Shown here: piece after piece, positions 8,665 to 16,971 of the stretch
How the letters are laid out: every line of letters starts with the position of its first letter
Numbering within the stretch: the stretch's first letter is position 1
The notes under the pieces: model-generated
The model's database searches: none
The model's input: only the letters and a program-made list of their open reading frames with translations
What the model was told of the DNA's origin: nothing
Source of the DNA: Desulfobacter sp.
Lineage (GTDB): Bacteria; Desulfobacterota; Desulfobacteria; Desulfobacterales; Desulfobacteraceae
Direction: 5' to 3'
NCBI GenBank assembly: GCA_028768525.1
Contig: CP054837.1
Location: forward strand, 5,328,001 to 5,392,000
DNA length: 64,000 nt
Position numbers and translations under genes: made by a program

Positions 8665-9114
8665 ATGGAAAAATTTTATTTTGGCAACCTAAGGGACTGG
8701 GATCAGGTTCTGGAAAAATTGGAGGGACTGATCAAGGCCGGGCGGCTGGGAGATTTTCAGGGCGAATTAATCCGCCTGCTTCGGTTTGACCAGAACTGGC
8801 GGCTCAGGGAGGCTGCCATAGAATCTTTGATATTCATTGATACGCCGGGTTTTGCACTGGCCAGGGAGGTTTTTTCAATCGTTCAGCGAAAAGATCTTTA
8901 TTACGATGTCAGGATACTCGCCGTGGACGCTCTCTCAAAACTCATGGTCAGGATTGTGGATCGCCGGGACCTGGACCGGGAAGAGATCAATGCCTTTTTT
9001 GACCAGACCATCAGGGAATTGTCTGAATACCTTAAAACGCCCGAACCGCCGAAATTCCATGATGCCCTGAACGAATCGCTGAGCCGGCTCAGGCATCTTG
9101 GAAAAGCGGCCTAG
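8665..9114 (+). CDS. Small HEAT-repeat-like protein of unknown function
   Basis: The 149-residue, helix-rich acidic protein has no signal peptide or membrane helix. The central part (W-R-L-R-E-A-A-I-E-S-L and Y-Y-D-V-R-I-L-A-V-D-A-L) has the spacing of two HEAT-type helical repeats, a fold used for protein contacts. The ATG at 8665 follows AAGGAGAG; an in-frame upstream ATG at 8485 lies upstream of the sigma-54 promoter and is rejected. As the first gene of the sigma-54 operon with the transhydrogenase subunits, it may be an assembly or regulatory partner. I do not recognise its family. Confidence 0.65.
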   Translation: MEKFYFGNLRDWDQVLEKLEGLIKAGRLGDFQGELIRLLRFDQNWRLREAAIESLIFIDTPGFALAREVFSIVQRKDLYYDVRILAVDALSKLMVRIVDRRDLDREEINAFFDQTIRELSEYLKTPEPPKFHDALNESLSRLRHLGKAA

Positions 9115-9158
9115 GGGATAGAGGGAGGCGTTTAACCCAGAAAAACAGGAGTGATACC

Positions 9159-10316
9159 ATGCGAATCGGAATACCCAAAGAGATCATGTTCAATGAAAAC
9201 AGAGTCGCAGCACTGCCGGAAACCGTTGAAAAATTTAAAGACCTGGGATTTGAGGTCTTGGTTGAAACCAACGCCGGAAAAGGCGCATTCGCCGATGATG
9301 AGGCCTATGCAAAGGCCGGCGCCCTTATCGCCAAGGATGCCGAAGCCGTCTATGGGCGTGCGGATATCATCCTGAAGGTTAAGGAACCCCTGTTTAACGA
9401 GGACTTTGGCTGCCATGAGATTGATATGCTCCAAGAGGGGCAGATTCTTATCACCTTTTTGCATCCGGCCGCCCCGTCAAATCACGGGGATGTCAAAAGG
9501 ATGATGGACAAAAAGGTCACCGCCTTTACCATGGACGGGATTCCCAGGATTTCAAAGGCCCAGCGCATGGATCCCCTGACCTCCATGAGCGCCATCACCG
9601 GTTATAAATCCATCATCATTGCCGCGGCCAATTTCCCCAGGTTCATCCCCATGGTGGGCACCTCCATCGGTATGACCCAACCGGCCAAGATCCTGGTGGT
9701 CGGTACGGGGGTGGTGGGGCTGCAGGCCATTGCAACGGGCAAGCGCCTGGGCGGTTCGGTCACGGCGGTGGACATCCGGCCCGATGCCAGAACCGAAGCC
9801 CAAAGTTTGGGGGTTAAGGTCGTGGGGTTTGATCTGCCAGCCGAACTGGCGGTGGGGGAGGGCGGATATGCCAAAGCCCTTTCCGGCCAATGGCTTGAAA
9901 AGGAGCGGCAAGCCCTGGCGCCCCTGGTGGCCGATGCGGATATTGTCATCCTTTCCGCCCTGGTGCCCGGGGAAGTGGCCCAGCATATTCTCACCCGGCC
10001 CATGGTGGAACGCATGCGGCCGGGGTCGGTTATTGTCGACGTTTCCATTGACCAGGGCGGCAACTGCGAACTGACAGACCCGGGAAAGGAGATTGTCCAC
10101 AAGGGGGTTTATATCTGCGGAATCAAGAATATACCGGGCTCCCTGCCGGTCCATTCCTCCTGGCTCTACTCCCAGAACCTCTACTATTTTGTGGAGAATC
10201 TGTTCAAGGGCGGGGCCGACGGATTTGACCTGGAAGATGAGATCGTCCGCAGCGCCCTGGTGACCCACAGGGGGGATCTCATGCACAGCGGCACCCTCAA
10301 GGCCATGGGCCTTTAA
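9159..10316 (+). CDS. pntA: NAD(P) transhydrogenase subunit alpha part 1 (NAD-binding domain I)
   Basis: The 385 residues cover the soluble dI domain of proton-translocating transhydrogenase, homologous to alanine dehydrogenase. It starts M-R-I-G-I-P-K-E, has the R-M-D-P-L-T-S-M-S loop and the NAD Rossmann motif G-T-G-V-V-G-L-Q-A. The mobile-loop segment D-I-R-P-D-A-R-T-E-A is followed by G-G-Y-A. It binds NAD(H) on the cytoplasmic side and exchanges hydride with the NADP(H) domain of PntB. Alanine dehydrogenase is ruled out by the following membrane subunits. AGGAGT precedes the ATG. The stop overlaps the region of the next subunit. Confidence 0.92.
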   Translation: MRIGIPKEIMFNENRVAALPETVEKFKDLGFEVLVETNAGKGAFADDEAYAKAGALIAKDAEAVYGRADIILKVKEPLFNEDFGCHEIDMLQEGQILITFLHPAAPSNHGDVKRMMDKKVTAFTMDGIPRISKAQRMDPLTSMSAITGYKSIIIAAANFPRFIPMVGTSIGMTQPAKILVVGTGVVGLQAIATGKRLGGSVTAVDIRPDARTEAQSLGVKVVGFDLPAELAVGEGGYAKALSGQWLEKERQALAPLVADADIVILSALVPGEVAQHILTRPMVERMRPGSVIVDVSIDQGGNCELTDPGKEIVHKGVYICGIKNIPGSLPVHSSWLYSQNLYYFVENLFKGGADGFDLEDEIVRSALVTHRGDLMHSGTLKAMGL

Positions 10317-10420
10317 TGAAGATAACCGGCAGCCATGCGGCCTGTGGGCGGGACACTGTCCCTTCACGGGCGGCATGGTCTGCGGGTAATGTTTTACATC
10401 TTAACTTCCGGAGCATACCA

Positions 10421-10720
10421 ATGACCAATCTCTTATTGCTGGCCGGGGTATTTGTTTTTTCCTTCGGGCTCGGCTATTTTTTGATTTCCAGGATTCCCCC
10501 CCTGCTTCATACCCCGTTGATGTCCATGACCAATGCCATATCCGCCGTGACCATCCTGGGCGTTCTGATACTTTTTTCCGTTGGATCCACACCGGCCGAG
10601 CAGGCCATGGGCGGGGTCGCCGTTATCATGGCCGCATTTAACCTTGTGGGCGGATTCGCCATTACGGACCGGATGCTCAATATGTTCAAAAATAAAGGGG
10701 AAGGGGGGCAGGAACCATGA
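10421..10720 (+). CDS. NAD(P) transhydrogenase subunit alpha part 2 (membrane)
   Basis: The 99-residue protein has three to four predicted membrane helices and the conserved segments H-T-P-L-M-S-M-T-N-A-I-S and G-G-F-A-I-T-D-R-M-L, typical of PntAB, the small membrane part of domain II. ATG 10421 with upstream CCGGAG gives the usual family length. An in-frame ATG at 10316 that overlaps the pntA stop would add 35 residues without similarity. The stop overlaps the start of pntB by 4 bases, so translation is probably coupled. Confidence 0.88.
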   Translation: MTNLLLLAGVFVFSFGLGYFLISRIPPLLHTPLMSMTNAISAVTILGVLILFSVGSTPAEQAMGGVAVIMAAFNLVGGFAITDRMLNMFKNKGEGGQEP

Positions 10721-12759
10721 TGGATACCCATACCGCTGTCTCCCTCTTTTTCGACCTTGCCGTGATCGGGATGCTGCTGCTGGGGATCTGGCTTTTCGGC
10801 GCCCCCCATACGGCCAGGCGGGGCAACATGGCCGCTGCCCTGGCCCTGGCCGGTGCCGCCGGGCTGATTCTGATGCGCAACGGCGCCCACCACCCCTGGC
10901 TTTTGTTATTCTGTCTTCTGGCCGGATCATCTGCCGGCTATGTGGTGGCCCGTAAGGTGGACATGATCCAGATTCCGGCCATGGTGGCCTTTCAGCACGG
11001 CGCCGGCGGGGTGGCCGCTTTTATGCTCTCTTTTGCGGAATTGATGCGGGGGGCCGGCCGGCTGGGCGTTTTAAATGAAATCTCCGGCCTTCTGGGCCTG
11101 GCCATCGGCGCTTTGACATTCAGCGGCAGCCTGGTGGCCGCCGGGAAACTGGCCAATAAACTGCGCCAGGCACCGGTGTTTTTAAGCCGGCATACACGGG
11201 TAACCCTGATGAGTCTATCGGTTATCCTGGGGCTGATTATTGCGGCCATGGTAATGCCCGAAACCGGCAGGCCTGCTGTTTATCTTCTTCTTATTCTGGT
11301 TTCGGCCCTATTCGGTATTGTCTTTTCCATGCGGATCGGCGGGGCCGACATGCCGGTGCTCATCTCCTTTTTAAATGCCACGGCAGGTGTCGCCGCAGCC
11401 TTCTGCGGGATGATCATAGAGAACAAGCTGCTGATTTCCTGCGGTGCCACCGTGGCGGCCTCGGGAAGCATACTCACCCATGTGATGTGCCGGGCAATGA
11501 ACCGCAGCCTTTTACATGTATTTTTACCCAAGGGGCGGCCCCAACCGGTCCCGCCAGGGCAGAGGCAGGAGCGGGGAGAAAAAGAGAAGAATGAATCCGG
11601 ACAAAAATGGGGCCATGAAGAAAATCAGCCGGTTGTGGACAGGGCGGGGGCAGAAAGAGGGGAGGGCTTTTCCAGGGCCCTGGAACATGCCGCCAATGCC
11701 CAAAGGGTGATCATTGTCCCGGGCTACGGGATGGCCGTGGCCCAGGCCCAGTTCGCCCTCCTTGAGTTGGCCGGAAAGCTGATGGCCATGGGCAAAAGCG
11801 TTAAATTCGCCATCCATCCGGTTGCCGGCCGCATGCCCGGGCATATGAACGTCCTCCTGGCTGAGGCGGGGATTGATTACGACCTCCTCGTTGAAATGGA
11901 CGAGATCAACCCTGAGTTCAGTAAAACCGATTTGACCCTGGTGGTGGGGGCCTGTGACGTGGTCAACCCGGCCGCCATTGAGGTTGATGGATCTCCCATA
12001 TCCGGCATGCCCATATTGCTCACCCATGAATCGAAGGCCGTGGTCTGCTGCAACCTGGATTCAGAACCCGGATATTCCGGGGTGGAAAATCCCCTCTATG
12101 GCAACGGCAATACCATCATGCTGATGGGGGATGCCAAAGAGAGCGTTCAGCATCTGGCCGACCATCTTCTGGACATGCCTGTGGGCAGGCCCGGTGAACC
12201 CGGCACGCCCGGCATGCCTGATGGGGATCCCGCCGGAGACCGGATGGAAACGGCAGTGAATGCCCTGGCTGCCGCCAAAAGGATCATTGTTATTCCCGGG
12301 TACGGGATGGCCGTTGCTCAGGCCCAGTTCAAAGTGGCGGAACTGGCTGCCCTGCTTGAACAACGGGGGGCTGATGTCAAATTTGCCATCCACCCGGTGG
12401 CGGGGCGGATGCCGGGACATATGAATGTGCTCCTGGCCGAGGCCGAGGTGGACTATGAGGACCTCTGCGAGATGGATGAAATAAATCCGGAATTCCAGGA
12501 CGCGGATGTGGCCATTGTCTTTGGCGCCTGCGATGTGGTCAACCCGGCGGCAATGGAGAGCGAGGGAACGCCCATATCGGGAATGCCGATTCTTTCGGCC
12601 CACGAGGCCGGAAGGGTGATTGTCTGCAACTTTAACGCTGATCCCGGGTATTCCGGTGTGAAGAATACTTTATATGAGGACCCCAAGACCCTTTTTCTCC
12701 AAGGCGATGCCGGCTCGACGGCCGGGGATCTGATTTATGGACTGAAAACGGCCAATTGA
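10717..12759 (+). CDS. pntB: NAD(P) transhydrogenase subunit beta with duplicated NADP-binding domain
   Basis: The 680 residues compare with about 460 in ordinary PntB. Residues 1-270 are the membrane domain II with about nine helices. A charged linker (271-325) follows, then two successive copies of NADP-binding domain III: about 329-487 and 521-678. Each copy has G-Y-G-M-A-V-A-Q-A-Q, H-P-V-A-G-R-M-P-G-H-M-N-V-L-L-A-E-A, M-D-E-I-N-P-E-F, G-A-C-D-V-V-N-P-A-A and P-I-S-G-M-P-I-L. In both copies the Lys-Arg pair I recall from E. coli PntB, which contacts the NADP 2'-phosphate, is Cys-Asn. The reaction is proton-coupled hydride transfer between NADH and NADP in the cytoplasmic membrane. One domain III may be regulatory or differently selective. 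Confidence 0.9.
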   Translation: MMDTHTAVSLFFDLAVIGMLLLGIWLFGAPHTARRGNMAAALALAGAAGLILMRNGAHHPWLLLFCLLAGSSAGYVVARKVDMIQIPAMVAFQHGAGGVAAFMLSFAELMRGAGRLGVLNEISGLLGLAIGALTFSGSLVAAGKLANKLRQAPVFLSRHTRVTLMSLSVILGLIIAAMVMPETGRPAVYLLLILVSALFGIVFSMRIGGADMPVLISFLNATAGVAAAFCGMIIENKLLISCGATVAASGSILTHVMCRAMNRSLLHVFLPKGRPQPVPPGQRQERGEKEKNESGQKWGHEENQPVVDRAGAERGEGFSRALEHAANAQRVIIVPGYGMAVAQAQFALLELAGKLMAMGKSVKFAIHPVAGRMPGHMNVLLAEAGIDYDLLVEMDEINPEFSKTDLTLVVGACDVVNPAAIEVDGSPISGMPILLTHESKAVVCCNLDSEPGYSGVENPLYGNGNTIMLMGDAKESVQHLADHLLDMPVGRPGEPGTPGMPDGDPAGDRMETAVNALAAAKRIIVIPGYGMAVAQAQFKVAELAALLEQRGADVKFAIHPVAGRMPGHMNVLLAEAEVDYEDLCEMDEINPEFQDADVAIVFGACDVVNPAAMESEGTPISGMPILSAHEAGRVIVCNFNADPGYSGVKNTLYEDPKTLFLQGDAGSTAGDLIYGLKTAN

Positions 12760-12790
12760 TAGAAGCGATTATTCCGACCAAATCCTTTTT

Positions 12791-12827
12791 AGGCCCTTTT
12801 GCTGTTGACCTGGCAGCAAAAGGGCCT
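12791..12827 (+). terminator. 14-bp perfect inverted repeat after pntB
   Basis: Arms 12791-12804 and 12814-12827 pair completely around a 9-base loop, 31 bp past the pntB stop. No T run follows on the plus strand, so termination is probable only from the very stable stem. Confidence 0.5.
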
Positions 12828-12877
12828 GCCCCTGCAATAAAGAATCCGCCAAGTTTTGTCTGCCTGAATAAAGAATG

Positions 12878-12905
12878 TTGTGAACCATTATTAATTTTGT
12901 ATAAT
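12878..12905 (+). promoter_or_regulatory. Sigma-70-type promoter of the selenoprotein gene
   Basis: TTGTGA (12878-12883), 16-bp spacer and a perfect TATAAT (12900-12905). Start of transcription is expected near 12912, 23 bases before the ATG. Confidence 0.7.
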
Positions 12906-12934
12906 GGGTTTTTAAAACAGCCAAGGAGGTTATC

Positions 12935-13888
12935 ATGAGCCAGGCGGAAAAAGAGACCTTTGAAGCCTTTATCAAATCATTTTTTTACGGCAGCCGGTCA
13001 GACCTCTCCTTTAAGTTCATGTCTGACTTTTCCGAAGACCAGGCATCGGATTTCATCAGGGGGCTTTTCGCCGCCCTTATTAACGCCGTGGACGACGATG
13101 ATCTTTCCTTGGTGAAGCAACGGGTGATGGCCGGGCAGGCAGAGGCTTACGGCGGCGGTCATCTCAAGGGATTTACCTACGGGGAGGGCCCCTTTGTTCC
13201 CCTTGAGAAACCGCTGTCCCAGGCCACCCTTTCCCTGTTGACCTCCAGCGGCCATTTTGTGGCGGGAGACGACCCCGCCCCCCTGGGCGTCGAGGGGATG
13301 ACCCAGGCCGAGGCCGAGGCCAGGATCATGGAGTTTATCAAGGAACCGCCCCAGCTTTCCGTGATTCCCTTTGGGACGGCAGCGGATAGCATACGTGTCC
13401 GCCACGGCGGATATGATATCCGGGCCGTCCAAAAGGATTACAACGTTGCATTTCCCCTGGCGCCGATGAAGGCGCTTCAGGAGGAGGGGCGGTTCAAGTC
13501 CCTCACCCCGGCCGCCTTTTCATTTGTGGGGGCCTGCGCCCAGAAACGGCTGATCAAGGAAACCCTGCCCCGATGGACCGACGCCATGCAGTCCCAGGGG
13601 GCGGATGCCGTGGTCCTGGTGCCGGTCTGACCGGTTTGCCACATGTCCGTGGGACATGTCGCAAGAAGTTTTGAAGCCGCCGGTATCCCGACGGTGGTCA
13701 TTGCAGTCAAAGCCTTTGAAAACCGGATGCGGTCCATGGCCCTTCCCAGGGTGGTGTTAACATCCGAGCTGTTAGGGCGGCCGTTGGGCGGACCTTTCCA
13801 AACCTCAAAGCAAATCAGGTATTTAAAGCTGGCCTTGAATTTATTGGTTGATGCCAGACAGAATGGTACCGTCATACTTGCTGAGTAG
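12935..13888 (+). CDS. GrdB/PrdB-like reductase, selenoprotein with UGA-encoded Sec232
   Basis: The frame from ATG 12935 (AAGGAGG six bases upstream) reaches a TGA at 13628-13630 and continues in the same frame without another stop to TAG at 13888. With TGA read as selenocysteine the product is 317 residues and contains V-L-V-P-V-U-P-V-C-H. That is the UxxC redox motif I know from the glycine/sarcosine/betaine/D-proline reductase selenoprotein B family; the downstream S-V-G-H-V-A-R-S-F-E-A-A-G-I-P-T-V also fits. A SECIS-type hairpin follows at once (13636-13664). Such proteins cleave C-N bonds reductively or act as thiol/selenol reductases; the substrate here is unknown. No GrdA or GrdC partner lies nearby. 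The two pieces are one gene, not a gene plus a small ORF. Confidence 0.85.
13628..13630 (+). other. In-frame TGA, predicted selenocysteine codon (Sec232)
   Basis: The codon sits inside the redox motif U-P-V-C, where family members carry Sec or Cys. Coding similarity continues on both sides of the codon. Confidence 0.85.
13636..13664 (+). promoter_or_regulatory. Bacterial SECIS hairpin of the GrdB/PrdB-like gene
   Basis: ACATGTCC (13641-13648) pairs with GGACATGT (13652-13659) around the loop GTG. One C-C mismatch and TTGC/GCAA (13636-13639 with 13661-13664) extend the stem. The loop begins 18 nt after the TGA and opens with G, as expected of bacterial SECIS elements bound by SelB. Confidence 0.8.
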
Positions 13889-13981
13889 ACGGCAGGGCGG
13901 CCTCATTGGGTCCCGCACCCGCAACGTGGGTTGCCAGGAGAGGCGGCACCATTTTAAAAAGCAGGCGAAAAAACGGTATCC

Positions 13982-16945
13982 CTATTCTTTTTTGTCCAAT
14001 ACCTTCCTGATTGTTTCAAGCAGATCGGCCATTATCACCGGTTTGTACAAAAACGCATCGATATTTAATGCCTGGGCTTTCTGCTCATCAAGGATTTCGC
14101 TGAATCCAGTGCAGATAATGATCGGGATATCCGGCCGTTTAAGGTGGATTTTTTTCACCAGAAGATCTCCGGTCATTTTGGGCATTGTCATGTCGGTAAT
14201 CACCAGATCATAGGCGTCGGCATGTTGTTGAAAGTGGTCAGCCGCCTGGGTGCTGTCTAAGAATGTTTTTACCCTGTATCCGTATCTGCTCATGGTTTCT
14301 CTGGCCACGTCAAGTTGTATTTGTTCATCATCAACGAATAAAATGCGTTCAGTACCTCCCTGTGCGGGTTCAATGGCAATCGCGGATTCAATCCCCTCGG
14401 GCGCTGAGATAATGGGAATAAAAATGTGCATGGCGGTCCCTTGGTCCGGTTCACTGTAGAGGGAGATAAATCCGCCGAGATCGGTGATGATTTTATGGAC
14501 AGTGGAAAGCCCGATTCCGGTTCCTTCTCCCATTTCTTTTGTTGTAAAGAACGGATCAAAGGCCTTTTTCTGGATATCCGAAGCCATTCCTGTTCCGGTA
14601 TCCTCAACGGTAATTTTCAGAAACTCACCGGCCAGCATATCTGGGCGGCTGGAAAGGTCTTCCTGGTCCAAAACAACATCCTGGAGTTTGATGGAAAGCA
14701 CCCCGCCTTTTTGTTTCATGGCATGGACCGCATTGGTGCACAGGTTCATCAGGACCTGGTGAATATTGGTTGCATCGGCTTGAATGTAACTTTTTGAATT
14801 CAGGGACTGCTTGATTTCAATGGTGGACGGTATGGAGGCCCTCATCAGCTTAAGCACCTCCTTAACGATGGCGACCGGCCTGAAGAGGCTGACTTCTCCT
14901 TTCTGGCTTCTGCTGAAGGAAAGAATCTGCCTGACCAGATCCGTGGCACGGCCGCCGGCTTCAAGCACCCGCCCAAGCATTTCATTGGTTGACGGCCTGT
15001 CTTTTGTGTCCATCAAAGCCAGTTGGGTGAAACCGATCATGCCGGCCAGAATATTATTGAAATCATGGGCGATTCCTCCGGCGAGGGTCCCAATGGCTTT
15101 CATTTTTTGTGATTGGTGCAGTTCCTGCTCTAATCTAAGCCGGTTTGCTTCCGCGTTTTTACGTTCGCTGATGTCCTGGACAACAATAACAAGCCCTTCA
15201 ATCTGGGTGCTGGCACCCTTCATGACGGATGTTGATACCAATATGGTCTTTTTTCTGCCCTCTTGATCAGAAAATTCATATTCAAGGTCCTTCACTGTTC
15301 CCAGCGTAAATAGTTGGTCAATGTCATTTTCACTGATCCTGGAATGTTTACCCTCTGGCAGCAGAACGCTGATGTGTTGGCCTAAAAGGTCCTCTTTCCT
15401 GGCACCTGTCTGATCAAGCACCGTTTTATTTATGAGTTTGATGGTTTTTTGGGTATCAATCACAATCAGGGAGTCCGTCATGGTTTGAATGACGTTATGA
15501 AGGTAGTTCTTTGTATGGGTCAATTCCTGCTGTGAAGAACGAACCTGGCCTAACATCACGTTAAAAGACGTTGCCAGGCGGCCGACTTCATCATTGCCTT
15601 GCAGTTGGATCTTTGTTTTTTCGGAAAAATCCCCGGAAGCGATCCTTGCCATTGTGGCGTTCACCGTATCCACAGCAAATTGCAGTTCATCGACAAATTC
15701 ATCGAGTTCATTGGCCATCACTCCCAATTCGTTTTTGCTGTCTAATCTCAACCGGTTTCGCAGGTTCCCCGCTTTGATCTCCGAGATCATATTTTTCATA
15801 TGTTCAACGGGACCGGTAATGCCCTTTAAAATTATTATCCCGCTGATAATGCTGATCACCAGCCCAAGAAAAATAGATATCCAGATGGCAAAGATGGAGC
15901 TGATTGAGCCGTCCAGCACAGAGTTCTGCGCCTTTCTGTCGATGGTATGGGTGGTGTCAAATACCTCGCCCAGAATCTTTTGAACCGTTACCATCTCCGT
16001 ATTCAGCCTGGCGAATGCGGCATCAACCGCTTTTTCGGCAGCAAGGTATTGATTGTAAACGGTTAACAATCCGTCTTCATTAAGGGCGGTTTGAGTCAAT
16101 TGCCCCAATGCGTTTTCGACCCGGTGATAACAGGCATGTTCTTCCTGAAGCTCCACCCTGGCTCTGATGCGCTTAAGCCGATTCTCGATTTTCCTGAATG
16201 CTTTAGCGATCTCTTTTTCCAATTGGGCTAACTTCTCCGCATCTTTTTCAATGAGGGCAGATGTCAATAGGCTCTGTATTTGAATGATATATTCATGGAT
16301 TTTGTTTGCGGCGTCCACTTGAGGAAAAATCAGATTAAATACGATTGAAATCCGTTCTTCCATCTCTTCTATCTTCATTGCCCTGGCTTGTATGGTGGTT
16401 CTGATTTCCTCCTCCTGTTCTCCGATAAGAGAATACGCCGTGTTGGCAAAGGCCGATAAGGAGGTCTCAAGCCGATGTATTTGCTGATTGAATTCAAGCT
16501 GCCGGTGATGCAGTGTTTTTTCATGGGCCAACCTGTTTTGATTGAGTTTAACCACTTGCTGTGTCTGCTCAAAATAGGTTTGCCGGATCTGACGCAGTGA
16601 GCCGGTATCAATGTTGAGATCGCGTCTCTCTTCGATCAAGGTGATGATGGTTTCAAAACTCTTATCCTTCTTTTGATCCGAATTCTCTAATATTCTGGTT
16701 ATCCGGCGGATATCTGTTTCGTCACTGGCCTTTAAGAGGCTTCTAAAAAGAGATTGGCTTTTGTTTATTTCATCGAACAAACTGCCGGATTCCGATGCCA
16801 ATGGCGAGGTGACATTCAACAGGGTTTCAACATTCGACTTCGACTGATAGACAAAGGTCAGGCTAACACCGCCGACGATGACGATAATCGCAGTAAGGAT
16901 TGAAAACCCCATCAATAGCTGAGCGCGGATACTTAAATTTTTCAT
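13982..16945 (-). CDS. Hybrid sensor histidine kinase (HAMP-PAS-HisKA-HATPase-REC)
   Basis: This is a large membrane sensor of about 987 residues. An N-terminal helix, a ~340-residue helical extracytoplasmic domain rich in coiled coil and a second helix precede a HAMP domain (G-I-T-G-P-V-E-H-M). A PAS domain (T-M-T-D-S-L-I-V-I-D), HisKA (G-G-I-A-H-D-F-N-N-I-L), HATPase (F-F-T-T-K-E-M-G-E-G-T-G-I-G-L) and a C-terminal receiver (V-I-T-D-M-T-M-P-K-M-T-G) follow. ATG at 16945 is preferred over an in-frame TTG at 16957; neither has a strong ribosome site, so it may be coupled to the upstream gene, whose stop is 27 bases away. That gene encodes a secreted NHL propeller, a candidate periplasmic partner. 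No separate response regulator is linked. Confidence 0.88.
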   Translation of the reverse strand: MKNLSIRAQLLMGFSILTAIIVIVGGVSLTFVYQSKSNVETLLNVTSPLASESGSLFDEINKSQSLFRSLLKASDETDIRRITRILENSDQKKDKSFETIITLIEERRDLNIDTGSLRQIRQTYFEQTQQVVKLNQNRLAHEKTLHHRQLEFNQQIHRLETSLSAFANTAYSLIGEQEEEIRTTIQARAMKIEEMEERISIVFNLIFPQVDAANKIHEYIIQIQSLLTSALIEKDAEKLAQLEKEIAKAFRKIENRLKRIRARVELQEEHACYHRVENALGQLTQTALNEDGLLTVYNQYLAAEKAVDAAFARLNTEMVTVQKILGEVFDTTHTIDRKAQNSVLDGSISSIFAIWISIFLGLVISIISGIIILKGITGPVEHMKNMISEIKAGNLRNRLRLDSKNELGVMANELDEFVDELQFAVDTVNATMARIASGDFSEKTKIQLQGNDEVGRLATSFNVMLGQVRSSQQELTHTKNYLHNVIQTMTDSLIVIDTQKTIKLINKTVLDQTGARKEDLLGQHISVLLPEGKHSRISENDIDQLFTLGTVKDLEYEFSDQEGRKKTILVSTSVMKGASTQIEGLVIVVQDISERKNAEANRLRLEQELHQSQKMKAIGTLAGGIAHDFNNILAGMIGFTQLALMDTKDRPSTNEMLGRVLEAGGRATDLVRQILSFSRSQKGEVSLFRPVAIVKEVLKLMRASIPSTIEIKQSLNSKSYIQADATNIHQVLMNLCTNAVHAMKQKGGVLSIKLQDVVLDQEDLSSRPDMLAGEFLKITVEDTGTGMASDIQKKAFDPFFTTKEMGEGTGIGLSTVHKIITDLGGFISLYSEPDQGTAMHIFIPIISAPEGIESAIAIEPAQGGTERILFVDDEQIQLDVARETMSRYGYRVKTFLDSTQAADHFQQHADAYDLVITDMTMPKMTGDLLVKKIHLKRPDIPIIICTGFSEILDEQKAQALNIDAFLYKPVIMADLLETIRKVLDKKE

Positions 16946-16971
16946 ACTGAAACCCAATGATTAACCATCAA

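Noticed and set aside
12756..12938. 60-codon ORF after pntB
   Set aside because: It overlaps the 14-bp inverted repeat and the promoter of the next gene and shows no recognisable sequence.
13643..13888. An 81-codon ORF after the GrdB/PrdB-like frame
   Set aside because: It lies in the same frame as 12935-13630 after a single TGA, has no ribosome site, and completes the family sequence. It is the C-terminal part of the selenoprotein.
16957..16957. TTG start four codons upstream for the hybrid kinase
   Set aside because: It has no ribosome site, and the ATG at 16945 gives an ordinary N-terminus before the first membrane helix.
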